A stretch of 64,000 bases of DNA, taken from contig JACRBJ010000005.1 in NCBI GenBank assembly GCA_016234555.1, positions 91,882-155,881 of the forward strand, read 5' to 3'. Numbering within the stretch: the first letter of the stretch is position 1; every line of letters starts with the position of its first letter. The position numbers were made by a program, and so were the translations under genes. The DNA is from Chloroflexota bacterium. GTDB taxonomy: Bacteria; Chloroflexota; Anaerolineae; Anaerolineales; Villigracilaceae. Below the pieces are notes generated by a model. That model had not been told where the DNA came from and did not search any database. It worked only from the letters and a program-made list of their open reading frames with translations. Shown here in pieces: positions 1 to 8,438 of the stretch.

Positions 1-2
1 AT

Positions 3-347
3 CGCGCATGGGGCATGTCCATCATTGGCATGACCACCGCCCCGGAGGCATTCCTTGCCCGCGAAGCGGAGATATGCTACGCCACCATGGCACACGTCAC
101 CGATTTCGATGTCTGGCATGAAAACGAGTCACCTGTGACTATTGAAATGATTATCCAGACCCTCAACAAGAACACCCGGATCGCACAGGAAGCGATTGTA
201 AATTTGATACGCGGCTTGAAAGCGGAACGTCCCTGCGAATGTGGAAATGCGCTCTCCACAGCGATAATCACCGACCCCAGGGTTGTTCCCGCCGCAACGC
301 GCGCCAAACTCGACCTGCTGGTTGGCAAATACCTGAAACATGTATGA
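3..347 (+). CDS. mtnP: S-methyl-5'-thioadenosine phosphorylase, C-terminal part
   Basis: C-terminal part of a purine-nucleoside-phosphorylase-fold enzyme that cleaves methylthioadenosine to adenine and methylthioribose-1-phosphate in methionine salvage. The frame is open to the window edge, so the true start lies upstream. The segment GMTTAPEAFLAREAEICYA followed by TDFDVWH is typical of the family's substrate pocket and C-terminal helices. About 114 residues are visible of the usual 260-290. It overlaps the next gene by 8 bases, suggesting translational coupling. Confidence 0.9.
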   Translation, partial: RAWGMSIIGMTTAPEAFLAREAEICYATMAHVTDFDVWHENESPVTIEMIIQTLNKNTRIAQEAIVNLIRGLKAERPCECGNALSTAIITDPRVVPAATRAKLDLLVGKYLKHV

Positions 348-2763
348 CAAAACCCAAAGCCTCCTTTTGCGTTGGGCGGCGTTCTTTCTTTTTATCCAAT
401 CCCTAATTCTCACATTGTCCCCTGCCGTGCGCGAGCGGACATGGGACGTGGACTATCGGCTCTCACATTGGGCGGCTTTTTTGGTCTGGGTAGTCTTAAC
501 CGTCCTGGCTCATTATGCGACAACCAAATACCTTCCTGAGCGGGATCCCTACCTGCTGCCGGTTGCGGCGTTGCTCAGCGGCTGGGGATTGCTGACCATC
601 TGGCGGCTGGACGAGGAATTTGGCATACGCCAGTCGATCTGGCTGGGGGTAAGCATCATCGTTTTCATCCTCGCATTGCGAATCCGGCAAAGAAGCATCA
701 CTTTTTTCAGACGCTATAAATATCTGCTACTCAGCGGCGGATTACTCATCACCGCACTGACTCTCCTGTTGGGCACAAATCCGCTGGGATTTGGACCACG
801 GCTGTGGCTTGGCTGCTGCGGCGTCTATTTCCAACCTTCGGAGCCGCTCAAGCTGTTGCTTGTTATCTATCTTTCCGCCTACTTCGCAGACCGCATCAAC
901 ATCCGCTTGACCTCCCTGCCTTTGCTGATACCGGCGCTGGTCGTCACCGGGCTTGCGCTGATGCTCCTGCTTGTTCAGCGCGACCTCGGCACGGCATCCA
1001 TTTTTATCTTCATTTTCACAGTTGTCCTCTTTTTATACACCGGCAAAAAACGGGTGCTATTAAGCGCTGCGATGGTTTTGGGCATGGCGTTGTTCATCGG
1101 ATATTTTTTCATAGATGTCATCCACGTCCGCGTGCAAGGCTGGCTCAACCCATGGTCGGATCCCGCAGGGCAATCCTATCAGATTGTGCAATCGTTGTTT
1201 GCGGTTGCCAATGGCGGCATCGTTGGTCGCGGGATCGGGATTGGAAGTCCGCTGCTGGTGCCGGTGGCAATCTCCGATTTTATTTTTGCGGCAATTGCGG
1301 AGGAAACGGGCTTGGTCGGGACCCTGGGGCTGATTGCGCTCATCTGGCTGATCCTCTCCCGCGGCTTGATCATCTCCCTGCGTGCCACCGACAGATTTCG
1401 CCGCTACCTCGCTTCGGGCATCGTCGCATATTTTGGAATTCAAAGCCTGCTCATCATGGGCGGGAACCTGCGCCTTCTGCCGTTGACGGGTGTCACCCTG
1501 CCTTTCGTCTCGTACGGCGGCTCATCGCTTCTGACTTCCTTCATCGGATTGTTCCTCCTGCTGGCTGTCAGCGACACGGAAGACAATGAGCCCGCCACAC
1601 TGGCTGACCAGAAACCCTACACCCTTTTGGCTGGGATGCTTGCCCTGGGACTTTTAATCGTCACGGCAGCCAGCGCATGGTGGGCAATTGTCCGCGCACC
1701 CGATTTGTTGGAGCGCACAGACAACGCCCGCCGCTCGATTGCAGACCGTTACGTCCCCCGCGGCGAATTGCTGGATAGGAACAACCAGCCCATCAACATC
1801 ACCGAAGGCGAAAGCGGAACTTACCAGCGAATTTATCTCCATCCCGACCTTGCGCCCATAGCTGGCTACACGCATCCAGTCTATGGTCAAGCGGGACTCG
1901 AATCAACATTGGACAACTACCTGCGCGGCTTGCAGGGAAATCCCGCCAGCCTTCTTTGGTGGGACCATCTGCTTTACGGAACTCCACCTCCCGGTCTGGA
2001 TGTACGCCTGAGCCTGAGTCTGTCCCTGCAATCGAAAGCCGATCAGCTTCTTGGTGGACACGCCGGGGCGATCATCCTGATGAACGCCGAAACCGGCGAG
2101 ATACTTGCCATGTCGTCCCACCCAGCCTACGACCCGAACAATTTGGATGAAGATGGCGAAGCGTTGTCTCAAAACGAATCTGCGCCTTTGTTGAATCGCG
2201 CCACACAAGGTTTGTATCCAATTGGCACCGCCATGCTGCCGCTGGTCCGCGCCAGGTTTGGGGAACAACAGCCCACCGACTCCGAACTCATCGCATACTA
2301 CCGTGAATTGGGATTTTTCCAATCGCCCAATATCGACCTCCCCACCGCGTCCGACACGGAAAATTCAGCGCTGGGAAATTTGAAAATCAGTCCGTTGCAG
2401 GCAGCACTTGCCGCGGCGGCACTGAGTCACGGCGGAACCCTGCCCACACCGCGCATTGCAACAGCTGTCAACACGCCTGAACAGGGATGGGTTGTGCTTT
2501 CAGCGGAAGGAAGCCCAAGGGAAGCGATTCCAACCGAAGCGGCGAATCAAACCGCAGCGGCGTTCATCGTAACCGGGAAATCGTATTGGGGACATGTCGG
2601 TCAGTCCAGCTTGGAAGACGGGGTCATCACGTGGCTGATTGCCGGCACCCTGCCCAATTGGACCGGCACGCCACTGGCGCTGGTGGTTACATTGGAGGAG
2701 AATAACACCTTCCTCGCAAACCACATTGAGGACACGCTGTTGAACGAAGCCCTAAATCAATGA
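340..2763 (+). CDS. SEDS (FtsW/RodA) glycosyltransferase fused to a degenerate PBP transpeptidase domain
   Basis: An 807-residue membrane protein. Residues about 1-430 form a SEDS peptidoglycan polymerase: multiple TM helices, the NPWSDPAG loop carrying the catalytic Asp of RodA/FtsW, the GGIVGRGIGIG stretch, and SDFIFAAIAEETG. After a linker and one TM helix (about 445), residues 470-807 resemble a class B penicillin-binding protein (PRGELLDRN, GLESTLDNYLRG, ISPLQAALAAAALSHGG). The catalytic SxxK motif is lost: the aligned segment is YPIGTAMLPL, with Thr630 for Ser and Leu633 for Lys. The KTG motif is replaced by GKSYW near Lys747. The SEDS half is therefore probably active, while the PBP half is probably a non-catalytic partner or activator. 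SEDS enzymes normally work with a separate PBP, so the fusion fits the biology. The start overlaps mtnP. Confidence 0.88.
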   Translation: MYDKTQSLLLRWAAFFLFIQSLILTLSPAVRERTWDVDYRLSHWAAFLVWVVLTVLAHYATTKYLPERDPYLLPVAALLSGWGLLTIWRLDEEFGIRQSIWLGVSIIVFILALRIRQRSITFFRRYKYLLLSGGLLITALTLLLGTNPLGFGPRLWLGCCGVYFQPSEPLKLLLVIYLSAYFADRINIRLTSLPLLIPALVVTGLALMLLLVQRDLGTASIFIFIFTVVLFLYTGKKRVLLSAAMVLGMALFIGYFFIDVIHVRVQGWLNPWSDPAGQSYQIVQSLFAVANGGIVGRGIGIGSPLLVPVAISDFIFAAIAEETGLVGTLGLIALIWLILSRGLIISLRATDRFRRYLASGIVAYFGIQSLLIMGGNLRLLPLTGVTLPFVSYGGSSLLTSFIGLFLLLAVSDTEDNEPATLADQKPYTLLAGMLALGLLIVTAASAWWAIVRAPDLLERTDNARRSIADRYVPRGELLDRNNQPINITEGESGTYQRIYLHPDLAPIAGYTHPVYGQAGLESTLDNYLRGLQGNPASLLWWDHLLYGTPPPGLDVRLSLSLSLQSKADQLLGGHAGAIILMNAETGEILAMSSHPAYDPNNLDEDGEALSQNESAPLLNRATQGLYPIGTAMLPLVRARFGEQQPTDSELIAYYRELGFFQSPNIDLPTASDTENSALGNLKISPLQAALAAAALSHGGTLPTPRIATAVNTPEQGWVVLSAEGSPREAIPTEAANQTAAAFIVTGKSYWGHVGQSSLEDGVITWLIAGTLPNWTGTPLALVVTLEENNTFLANHIEDTLLNEALNQ

Positions 2764-2815
2764 CAAATTGGGAAACAAAAAAGCCAGGCATGAGCCTGAC
2801 TTTTTGCTGGGGAAA

Positions 2816-3229
2816 CTACACACCCTCGTCCTTGTCCTTGGAGGAATAACCAGGGCCCGCCTGGAAGAAATTCTTGTTGACCTCGATGTCGTCCGTCAGG
2901 TCGACCACCTCACCCGCGGCAAGCTGTCGGGTGGTTTCCAGCACGACGGCTTTGCCGTGATGGTTGGATCCCTCGTAGTGCCCCGTGAGACTTGGTTTAT
3001 TGAGGAACTCACCACCCTTTGCCGTGTATGCGGACGGGACTTCGTCTTCGGGGAAGATCGCGGCAAACGGACATTCCGGTACGCAGGCGCCACAATCGAT
3101 ACAGGTATCGGGATCGATGTACATCATCGGATAGCCGTCTGCGGGTTGCCCGGGCACAATGCACTCCACCGGACAGACTTCGATACAACCACGATCACGA
3201 ACACATAAACTGGTAATTACGTGAGTCAT
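2816..3229 (-). CDS. Two-cluster ferredoxin
   Basis: A 137-residue soluble electron carrier with two iron-sulfur binding motifs near the N-terminus: CVRDRGCIEVCP (about residues 9-20) and CIDCGACVPECP (about 41-52). The first has Cys spaced C-x5-C-x3-C-P, so one site may hold a 3Fe-4S or an atypical cluster. The ATG at 3229 was chosen because it starts MTHVITSLC and has a good AAAGGAG ribosome site; longer upstream frames read through the hairpin behind sodB. The last 50 residues are acidic and without a recognised domain. It lies downstream of sodB on the same strand, separated by a perfect hairpin. Confidence 0.85.
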   Translation of the reverse strand: MTHVITSLCVRDRGCIEVCPVECIVPGQPADGYPMMYIDPDTCIDCGACVPECPFAAIFPEDEVPSAYTAKGGEFLNKPSLTGHYEGSNHHGKAVVLETTRQLAAGEVVDLTDDIEVNKNFFQAGPGYSSKDKDEGV

Positions 3230-3252
3230 GTCTTTCTCCTTTGAAAAGTAAG

Positions 3253-3285
3253 AGACCCTAAAGGTTTGAGAAACCTTTAGGGTCT
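3253..3285 (-). terminator. Perfect 15-bp hairpin between sodB and ferredoxin
   Basis: AGACCCTAAAGGTTT (3253-3267) and its exact complement (3271-3285) are separated by three bases. The hairpin follows the sodB stop on the minus strand, but the downstream T tract is interrupted. It could be a leaky terminator or a member of the short palindrome families seen elsewhere in the window. Confidence 0.6.
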
Positions 3286-3300
3286 GTTGTTCCATTCTTT

Positions 3301-3906
3301 TTACTTTGCGGCGTAGCGGGCGGCAACCGCATCCCAGTTGATCACGTTCCAGAAGGCGCTGATGTATTCGGGGCGGCGATTCTGATACTTGAGATAGTAG
3401 GCGTGCTCCCACACGTCGATGCAGAGGATGGGGGCAAGACCCTCAGAGAGCGGGCTATCCTGGTTGGCTGTGGAGACCACGGCAAGTCCACTGCCCTTTT
3501 TGACAAGCCACGCCCAACCCGATCCGAAGCGGGTGGTGGCAGCTTTTTCGAACTCAGCCTTGAAGGCATCGAACGAAGTGAAGGAGGCGTCAATCGCCTT
3601 TGCAAGCTCGCCCTTCGGCGCGCCGCCCGCTTTGGGAGCCATGAACTCCCAGAACAGATTGTGATTGTGCGTCCCGCCGCCGTGATTGCGCACGCCCGTG
3701 CGGACGCCTTCCGGCACGGCGTTAAGATTGCTGAGAATCTGCTCAAGCGATTTGCCAGCCAGTTCGGGAGTCTTTTCCACCAGCCCATTCAAATTGGTGA
3801 CATAGGTGTTGTGGTGCTTGGAATGATGAATTTCCATCGTACGGGCGTCAATGTGCGGTTCCAGGGCGTCATAGGCATAAGCCAGTTTAGGAAGTTCGAA
3901 AGCCAT
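3301..3906 (-). CDS. sodB: Superoxide dismutase, Fe/Mn family
   Basis: A 201-residue cytoplasmic enzyme that dismutates superoxide to peroxide and oxygen. Metal ligands are visible: His27 in IHHSKHH, the His of HNHNLFWEF, and the Asp and His of the signature DVWEHAYY. The [11 protein letters not shown] context resembles Mn-preferring or cambialistic members more than classic Fe enzymes, so the metal is uncertain and the symbol is generic. Full length for the family. The start has a strong AAGGAG site, and a consensus-like promoter lies at 3968-3996. The ferredoxin gene is downstream. Confidence 0.95.
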   Translation of the reverse strand: MAFELPKLAYAYDALEPHIDARTMEIHHSKHHNTYVTNLNGLVEKTPELAGKSLEQILSNLNAVPEGVRTGVRNHGGGTHNHNLFWEFMAPKAGGAPKGELAKAIDASFTSFDAFKAEFEKAATTRFGSGWAWLVKKGSGLAVVSTANQDSPLSEGLAPILCIDVWEHAYYLKYQNRRPEYISAFWNVINWDAVAARYAAK

Positions 3907-3967
3907 TGTTTTTCTCCTTGAAAATTGTATCTTTTTTGTAGTAATTCAATCCTGAATGTATAGATTT

Positions 3968-3996
3968 ATTTTACACCGAAGCAAAGAGTTAGGCAA
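3968..3996 (-). promoter_or_regulatory. Sigma-70-type promoter of sodB
   Basis: On the minus strand TTGCCT and TAAAAT are separated by exactly 17 bases. The start site would lie about 55 bases before the sodB ATG. No clear operator repeats were seen. Confidence 0.6.
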
Positions 3997-4044
3997 GAAT
4001 TCGGACAATTTTCATATAAATATCATACAATTCAACACAGGGAC

Positions 4045-4082
4045 AAAAAAATACCGCCGCACCCGCAGGGGATACGACGGTA
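4045..4082 (-). terminator. Rho-independent terminator
   Basis: A GC-rich imperfect hairpin (TACCGTCG paired with CGGCGGTA) is followed on the minus strand by seven T residues. It terminates the small gene at 4101-4334. Confidence 0.8.
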
Positions 4083-4100
4083 CTCAACAAAAGGCGCTTT

Positions 4101-4334
4101 TTACTTCTTGCCGCCCAGTAGACCGCCAAGCAAGCCCGCCGCATCGTCGAGACCAATGCCGTCGCTCAGGTCAACGCTTCCCTCGAGAACGGCATCCACC
4201 TGCCCCGCAACCGCAGGCGGCAGTTTCTGCTTGATGAAGTTCACGACAACTTCCACAGCCTGTTCCGCTTTGTCAGCGGGAATTCCAACCTTCTTGGAAA
4301 CCAGCCCGGCAATCTCTTTTTTCACGTTGGACAT
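4101..4334 (-). CDS. Small helical protein of unknown function
   Basis: A 77-residue protein beginning MSNVKKEIAGLVSKKVG. An amphipathic helical region (about 1-50) with KAEQAVEVVVNFIKQKLPP faintly resembles the repeat of DUF2267-type proteins; this is only a resemblance. The tail is Gly-Leu rich (GLLGGLLGGKK) after an acidic stretch. The ATG at 4334 has a strong AAGGAG site. A complete transcription unit is visible, with promoter at 4376-4404 and terminator at 4045-4082, so it is a real monocistronic gene. Function unknown. Confidence 0.75.
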   Translation of the reverse strand: MSNVKKEIAGLVSKKVGIPADKAEQAVEVVVNFIKQKLPPAVAGQVDAVLEGSVDLSDGIGLDDAAGLLGGLLGGKK

Positions 4335-4375
4335 TTTGTATATCTCCTTTTTTATGAATATGTTGAGCTGCCTGC

Positions 4376-4404
4376 ATACTAGCATATCTTGCGTTGGGTG
4401 ACAA
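4376..4404 (-). promoter_or_regulatory. Sigma-70-type promoter of the small gene
   Basis: TTGTCA and TAGTAT on the minus strand, 17-base spacing, about 40 bases upstream of the ATG at 4334. Confidence 0.65.
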
Positions 4405-4446
4405 GATTCCACACAAGTTGTTAGTTGCGGTAAACTCTGCCTCATT

Positions 4447-5367
4447 ATGAATCAACGCCCTCAAGTCCTGCTGCCCTTCGCAATCCTGATTGCCATTCTT
4501 GCGGTGTCCACCGCGAGCATTTTCATCCGCTTTGCACAAAGCGACAGCGCGCCTTCGCTGGTGATCGCCGCCCTGCGCCTCACCTTCGCGACGCTGATTC
4601 TTGCGCCGATTGCCCTCGTCAAACATCGCGAAGAATTGATGCGTTTCACGCGGACCGAAATTCTGGCTGGGCTTTTCTCCGGGATTTTTCTCGCCCTACA
4701 TTTCGCCACATGGATTTCATCCCTCGAATACACCAGCGTGGCAAGTTCAGTGGTTTTCGTCAGCACGGGTCCGCTTTGGGTGGCTTTGCTCTCACCATTG
4801 TTGTTGAATGAACATCTGGCAAAGACAGCAATCATCGGGTTGGGATTGTCGCTTTTGGGCGGGACCATCATCGGGTTGTCCGACGCCTGTATCTGGGACT
4901 CCGGTTTGTCCTGCCCCGCCCTACAGGATGTTTTGCAGGGACGCGCCATGCTGGGCAACCTTCTGGCTTTGGCTGGCGCGTGGACCGTAACCGGCTATCT
5001 CATCATCGGCAGGAAACTGCGCGCGAATATTTCCCTGATCCCTTACATCTTCATGGTGTATGGCTTTGCGGCAGTGGCGTTGATCATCATCATGTTTGCG
5101 GCGGGAAACTCTCCGTTCGGATACGCGCCCAAAACCTACGGTTGGATATTCCTGCTGGCAGCGCTTCCCCAACTGGTCGGACATTCCACATATAATTGGG
5201 CGTTGAAATATCTGCCCGCCGCGCTGGTCGCCGTGACCACGCTGGGCGAACCCATCGGCTCCGCCATCCTGGCATTTTTTATTTTGAACGAAACCCCGAC
5301 CATCGCAACCATCGTCGGCGGCGTTTTTATCCTGGCGGGAATTTATCTCGCTTCATCCCGCAAGTAA
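4447..5367 (+). CDS. EamA/DMT-superfamily exporter
   Basis: A 306-residue inner-membrane protein with about ten TM helices in two EamA repeats. Typical signs are ASIFIRFAQ in TM1, LRLTFATLILAP in TM2, the end-of-repeat LLLNEHLAKTAIIGLGLSLLGG, and GEPIGSAILAFFILNETPT near the C-terminus. Family members export amino acids, metabolites or nucleotide sugars; the substrate cannot be read from sequence. The next gene starts 10 bases later, so the two are probably co-transcribed. Confidence 0.88.
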   Translation: MNQRPQVLLPFAILIAILAVSTASIFIRFAQSDSAPSLVIAALRLTFATLILAPIALVKHREELMRFTRTEILAGLFSGIFLALHFATWISSLEYTSVASSVVFVSTGPLWVALLSPLLLNEHLAKTAIIGLGLSLLGGTIIGLSDACIWDSGLSCPALQDVLQGRAMLGNLLALAGAWTVTGYLIIGRKLRANISLIPYIFMVYGFAAVALIIIMFAAGNSPFGYAPKTYGWIFLLAALPQLVGHSTYNWALKYLPAALVAVTTLGEPIGSAILAFFILNETPTIATIVGGVFILAGIYLASSRK

Positions 5368-5377
5368 ACGAGGAAAC

Positions 5378-5866
5378 ATGAAACTCCCATCCCATCTCTA
5401 CCTGGACAAACACGACATCCCCTACGAACCACGTAGCTTTTCACCGCAAACCGAAAAAGGCGCGGCAAATGTGGCTCATGCGCTGGGCTTTTCAGAACGG
5501 CAGGCGGTAAAGACGCTCATCTTTCAAGTGGACACCGGGGAACGGGTGCTGGTGATGCTCGGCGGCGACCAGAACGCCATTTCTGGAAACTTGAAGAGGG
5601 CAATCGGCTCGCGCAACATAAGGATGGCTGACCCCGAAGCGGTGAAGGAGACAACCGGCTATGTCATCGGCTCGATCCCCGCCTTTGGCTGGCAGCCCGA
5701 GGGATTCCGCACCTTCCTCGAAGCGAGTCTGGTCAGGGAACCCATCCTCGGTACGGGCGCGGGTCAATGGGGCAAGGAAATTATGATCACGCCGGAAAAC
5801 CTCATCAAGGCAAGCAACGCGATTGTGGTCAATTTGACGGAGAGGGAAACAAACCAGTTCGGATAG
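5378..5866 (+). CDS. YbaK/ProX-type aminoacyl-tRNA deacylase
   Basis: A 162-residue single-domain protein of the YbaK/EbsC fold, which hydrolyses mischarged tRNA such as Cys-tRNA(Pro). Features are the early NVAHALGFSERQAVKTLIF segment, with the conserved Lys after QAV, the central GDQNAISGNLKRAIGSRNIRMADP, and the GYVIGSIPAFGW loop. Full length for the family. It lies 10 bases behind the EamA exporter, but no functional link is obvious. Which tRNA is edited is not predictable. Confidence 0.85.
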   Translation: MKLPSHLYLDKHDIPYEPRSFSPQTEKGAANVAHALGFSERQAVKTLIFQVDTGERVLVMLGGDQNAISGNLKRAIGSRNIRMADPEAVKETTGYVIGSIPAFGWQPEGFRTFLEASLVREPILGTGAGQWGKEIMITPENLIKASNAIVVNLTERETNQFG

Positions 5867-5906
5867 ACCCATCGCCAATTCGCAATCATTTTCATATTTT
5901 CCACAG

Positions 5907-5935
5907 TTGACAACCCCTCTCATATTCGCTAAACT
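5907..5935 (+). promoter_or_regulatory. Consensus promoter of the recombinase-like gene
   Basis: TTGACA, 17 bases, TAAACT, ending about 50 bases before the ATG at 5986. A perfect -35 suggests steady expression of the downstream gene. Confidence 0.7.
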
Positions 5936-5985
5936 ATACGAAAAGACTATACGCTTTACAGTTGCAAGGCAAGGATTGATCAACC

Positions 5986-6885
5986 ATGGCAAAAACAACC
6001 GACTCGGCACATATTAACGGCAAGTCCCTGCTCCCCGCCGCCATCAACGGCTGGGAAATGTTCATGTACGACCAGGGACGTTCGCCCAATACCGTCAAAG
6101 CCTTTCTCTCCGATGTGCGACTGCTCACCCACTTCCTCGCCCCCGACCAATCCATCGGCAATATCACCACAGACGACCTCAACCGCTTCTTCGCATGGAT
6201 GGAAAAGGAACGCGGCATCCCGTGCAGTCCCAAGACGCTGTCGCGGCGCATCACCTCCGTCAAATCCTTCTTCCGCTGGCTGAAACAATACGGGGTTCTT
6301 TCCATTGACCCCGCCGAGAAGGTTTTGCAGCGTTCCGCCATCAGTCCCCTGCCGCAGGTGTTGACCAACGACGAGTACGAAGCCGCCCTCCTCGCTGCAG
6401 ACCGCCAGCGCCGCAAGGACAAAGCCGACGCGCGCTCCTTCACCCTGCTGTACCTCCTGCTAACGACGGGAATCAAGAAGAGCGAGTGTCTCGGCATCCA
6501 CGTCAACCACATTGATCTCGACGCGAAAAGCGGACCGCACGTTTTCATCCGCTATGCCAGCCCCGCCAACCGTTACAAGGAACGCAAGATAGAATTGCAG
6601 GATGACTGGATCGCCGCCTACAAGGAATATCTTGTGCAATACAAACCTGTCGACCAGGTCTTTGCCTGGTCGCCCCGCAGGCTGGAATATCTGCTCGAAG
6701 ATATCGGCGTGGAGGCTGGACTCACCAAACACCTGTCCTTCGACATGTGCCGCTGGACCTGTGCCCTCCGCGACTACCAATCAGGCGTGGAGGCGGATGC
6801 CATCCGCCAAAAACTTGGCGTGTCGAAAATCCAGTGGCGCGAGTTGTTCATCAAAATCAAACAACTGAACGGCGAAATGAAATAA
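5986..6885 (+). CDS. Tyrosine-recombinase-fold protein lacking catalytic residues
   Basis: A 299-residue protein with the architecture of XerC/XerD. The SAM-like core-binding domain is at about 18-115 (RSPNTVKAFLSDVRLLTHFL, KTLSRRITSVKSFFRWL), followed by a catalytic-fold domain at about 130-295. Aligning the usual landmarks shows loss of most active residues: Arg I is Lys164 (TGIKKSE), the HxxR His is Asp253 although Arg256 and Trp257 remain, and the nucleophile Tyr aligns with Phe288 (LGVSKIQWRELFIKI). The frame is intact with a consensus promoter and terminator, so this is not simple decay. It is probably a DNA-binding protein rather than a recombinase, with its target unknown. Confidence 0.85.
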   Translation: MAKTTDSAHINGKSLLPAAINGWEMFMYDQGRSPNTVKAFLSDVRLLTHFLAPDQSIGNITTDDLNRFFAWMEKERGIPCSPKTLSRRITSVKSFFRWLKQYGVLSIDPAEKVLQRSAISPLPQVLTNDEYEAALLAADRQRRKDKADARSFTLLYLLLTTGIKKSECLGIHVNHIDLDAKSGPHVFIRYASPANRYKERKIELQDDWIAAYKEYLVQYKPVDQVFAWSPRRLEYLLEDIGVEAGLTKHLSFDMCRWTCALRDYQSGVEADAIRQKLGVSKIQWRELFIKIKQLNGEMK

Positions 6886-6894
6886 CCCCCAAAG

Positions 6895-6924
6895 AAAAAT
6901 CCCGCTCCATGAAGCGGGATTTTT
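6895..6924. terminator. Bidirectional terminator between convergent genes
   Basis: AAAAATCCCGCT and AGCGGGATTTTT form a perfect 12-bp stem with a six-base loop between the recombinase-like gene (+) and tilS (-). It has A/T tracts on both sides. Confidence 0.9.
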
Positions 6925-6926
6925 CG

Positions 6927-8372
6927 TCACCCTATCTGCTGGCGCGGGCGCGTGATGGAGAAATAAAAAACACTTCGCGTTTCCTCCGTCAGGCGGTATC
7001 CATGCGCGGGACGATAGCCGGGTACCCAGATGATTTCATCGCCCGCACACAAAAGGGGCCAGTTGTCGCGCGCGCGCTGCGGCATTTTCACATTGACCAT
7101 GAAATCGGATAATTTCTGCGAATGACCATCCAAGCCCAACGGGGCGAACTGGTCTCCCTGTCGGCGGATGCGCAGCCGAAGCGGCTTGGTCAAATTCCCC
7201 GCATCGAGCCAGACCTGGAACGGGTCCTCGTTTCGTTCCGCCTGTTCCCGCGCCAAAACGGGAAGCCGCCATTGCTCACAGGCAAATTTCCACCCGCCTG
7301 CAAGCTCCACCTGACACGGCATCGGCAAAGAGACGGATGTCGTTCCTCCCGTCAGTTGGGGCCACATGTTGAAGGGAAGTTCCGCATCCGCTGTACAGAT
7401 ATAAAAATATTTTGCTTCGCGGAACATTCGCAAGCCGCCCTTCAAATCAATGCGGGAGGACGCGCTGGCGGGAACGTGAATCAAGGTTGTGGCGCGGTCG
7501 AGCGTGGAAAAGCTCACATCAACATTTGGAGACAGGGTTTGCATGGCATGTTTGATGAGGTTGCGCTGCAAGCCAGTCGAACAGTTGGACAGCATGGCGG
7601 CGTCGAAAGTGACGGAATTTTCATCCGCCTCCACCACGGTTTCCTGCCAGGCGGTTTCGAGCATGTTCATCAACAGGGAATAATCCCCCTTGAGGGACTG
7701 CGACATGCGGATAACGGCATCACGGAATTTCGGGTTGTAGGTTTCGAGGGCGGGAATCAACAGGTGGCGGATGCGGTTGCGCTGAAAGTCAATCGAATCG
7801 TTGCTTGAATCGTAATGCGGGCGCAGCCCGTTAGCCGCGCAATAAACAACCGTCTCTTCGCGCCACATCCCCAACAGGGGGCGCACGATCGGGATTTCAG
7901 GGTCGAAGGTTTTTATGATCGAACGATGGGACATGCCCTTCAACCCGCTCAGGGCGCTGCCACGCACAAAGTGCATGAGGATGGTCTCGACTTGATCGTC
8001 CGCCGTGTGACCTACAGCCACTGCCTGCGCGTTTCGCTCACGCGCCAGCCTGAACAAAAACTGATAGCGCAGGTTACGGGCGGCTTCCTCGATTGACAAT
8101 TTCTCTTTTTCGGCGTAAGCCCGGACATCCGCCCCGCTAATATGGCACCCCAGCATCAACCGCGAAGCTGTCTTTTCGACCAGGCGCGCATCCTCGGCTG
8201 ATTCATGGCGAAGCTGATGGTCAAAGTGCGCAACGATGACAGGATATTTAGCCTGGCGCAATATATCCAGTAGGCAAAGGCTGTCTGGTCCGCCTGAAAC
8301 ACCGACAATAATCGGGCGCTCCTTTTCCAGGTTGCACTCGTCCCTTAGGATGTTTTCAATGTTTTCCGTCAT
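6927..8372 (-). CDS. tilS: tRNA(Ile)-lysidine synthase
   Basis: A 481-residue enzyme that converts C34 of the AUA-reading tRNA(Ile) to lysidine, using ATP and lysine. The PP-loop SGGPDS is at residues 26-31. Other family markers are HFDHQLRHESAEDARLVEK, GHTADDQVETILMHFVRGSALSGLKGM and RNRIRHLLIPALETYNP. The C-terminal third contains the TilS substrate-binding domain (LRIRRQGDQFAPLGLDGHSQKLSDFMVNVKMP). Full length. It lies upstream of the convergent terminator and 67 bases after mce on the same strand. Confidence 0.96.
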   Translation of the reverse strand: MTENIENILRDECNLEKERPIIVGVSGGPDSLCLLDILRQAKYPVIVAHFDHQLRHESAEDARLVEKTASRLMLGCHISGADVRAYAEKEKLSIEEAARNLRYQFLFRLARERNAQAVAVGHTADDQVETILMHFVRGSALSGLKGMSHRSIIKTFDPEIPIVRPLLGMWREETVVYCAANGLRPHYDSSNDSIDFQRNRIRHLLIPALETYNPKFRDAVIRMSQSLKGDYSLLMNMLETAWQETVVEADENSVTFDAAMLSNCSTGLQRNLIKHAMQTLSPNVDVSFSTLDRATTLIHVPASASSRIDLKGGLRMFREAKYFYICTADAELPFNMWPQLTGGTTSVSLPMPCQVELAGGWKFACEQWRLPVLAREQAERNEDPFQVWLDAGNLTKPLRLRIRRQGDQFAPLGLDGHSQKLSDFMVNVKMPQRARDNWPLLCAGDEIIWVPGYRPAHGYRLTEETRSVFYFSITRPRQQIG

Positions 8373-8438
8373 TGTCTTCTTTTCACCAATTCAGGTCCGA
8401 CGCTCGTCCCACAGTTTTTGAGATTTGAAACGAACTGG

